From an uncultured Erysipelotrichaceae bacterium (GTDB taxonomy: Bacteria; Bacillota_I; Bacilli_A; RF39; UBA660): a stretch of DNA of 5,473 nucleotides. Made by a program: the position numbers and the translations under genes. Below are positions 5,340 to 5,473 of the stretch, piece by piece. Each line of letters begins with the position of its first letter. Position 1 is the first letter of the stretch. The notes under the pieces are model-generated. The model did not search any database and was not told where the DNA came from. It was given only the letters and a program-made list of their open reading frames with translations. Location: positions 1-5,473 of the forward strand of contig CADBRE010000077.1 in assembly GCA_902797005.1 (NCBI GenBank), in the 5' to 3' direction.

Positions 5340-5473
5340 ATGAAAATAATTGATAGATTAAAAGATATTAGATATAAAGAATGTAATAGTACTGCTAAGG
5401 AAATAGCTAGTAAAACTGATAAGAATAAGATTTCTATTCTTTTTGACATGGCTAAATGTAATATTAAATATGG
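5340..5473 (+). CDS. N-terminus of a possible sugar-transfer-associated ATP-grasp protein (partial, runs off the right edge)
   Basis: The ATG at 5340 is preceded by GAGG (5329-5332) at 7 bases and by a TATAAT box. The 44 visible codons are open to the window edge. The sequence is lysine-rich and soluble. Its end, NKISILFDMAKCNIKYG, resembles the N-terminal segment (...IFxDM-x-x-C-x-x-x-YGAGY...) that I recall from sugar-transfer-associated ATP-grasp proteins, which often lie in capsule or exopolysaccharide loci. None of the ATP-grasp catalytic residues is within view, so this name is tentative. That a real gene starts here is much more certain. Confidence 0.5.
   Translation, partial: MKIIDRLKDIRYKECNSTAKEIASKTDKNKISILFDMAKCNIKY

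Noticed and set aside
1..5473. Alternative genetic code (TGA as tryptophan), tRNA genes, CRISPR array
   Set aside because: Tryptophan is encoded by TGG throughout valS, no cloverleaf or TTCGA-type T-arm was found, and there are no regularly spaced repeats.

Overview
This window comes from an AT-rich, low-GC Bacillota chromosome. The evidence is strong AGGAGG-type ribosome binding sites, TTGACA/TATAAT promoters with 17-base spacers, AGA-dominated arginine codons, a T-box leader in front of an aminoacyl-tRNA synthetase gene, and normal use of TGG for tryptophan (standard code). A Bacilli lineage close to the gut RF39/Erysipelotrichales/Mollicutes-like groups is my best guess. That placement is inference.

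Left part (1-3022). The first 60 bases hold the start of a leftward membrane or secreted protein with its own promoter. A divergent intergenic region separates it from valS, the valyl-tRNA synthetase gene. valS has a near-consensus promoter and a T-box riboswitch with a GUA (Val) specifier and a UGGU acceptor-binding bulge. It ends in a hairpin terminator that overlaps its stop codon. Transcription of valS should therefore read through only when uncharged tRNA-Val accumulates.

Middle (3023-4075). A monocistronic gene with a perfect TTGACA-17-TATAAT promoter encodes an unusual fusion: an N-terminal helix-turn-helix followed by a calcineurin-like metallophosphoesterase domain. A longer reading with a TTG start at 3059 is wrong, because that TTG belongs to the -35 box. 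The true start is the ATG at 3119.

Right part (4076-5473). This is an accessory, partly degraded stretch. Running leftward, a DUF6624-family gene is followed after 3 bases by a 51-codon DUF1294 gene that has lost its conserved C-terminal half. Further right, the C-terminal part of a Cro/CI-type (XRE) repressor (leftward) abuts the last 36 residues of a surface-protein-like gene (rightward). Both have lost their 5' ends at the same point near 5157-5162. This is what a single deletion between two divergent genes, or an assembly misjoin, would leave. A strong terminator and a new promoter follow. The window ends inside a gene whose N-terminus resembles sugar-transfer-associated ATP-grasp proteins (tentative).

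No tRNA, rRNA, CRISPR array or complete transposase was seen. The most noteworthy observations are the HTH-phosphoesterase fusion with a GDHD motif in place of GNHD, the double-truncation junction near 5160, the truncated DUF1294 gene with an in-frame 12-base tandem triplication, and perfect inverted repeats that overlap the -35 box of three separate promoters.
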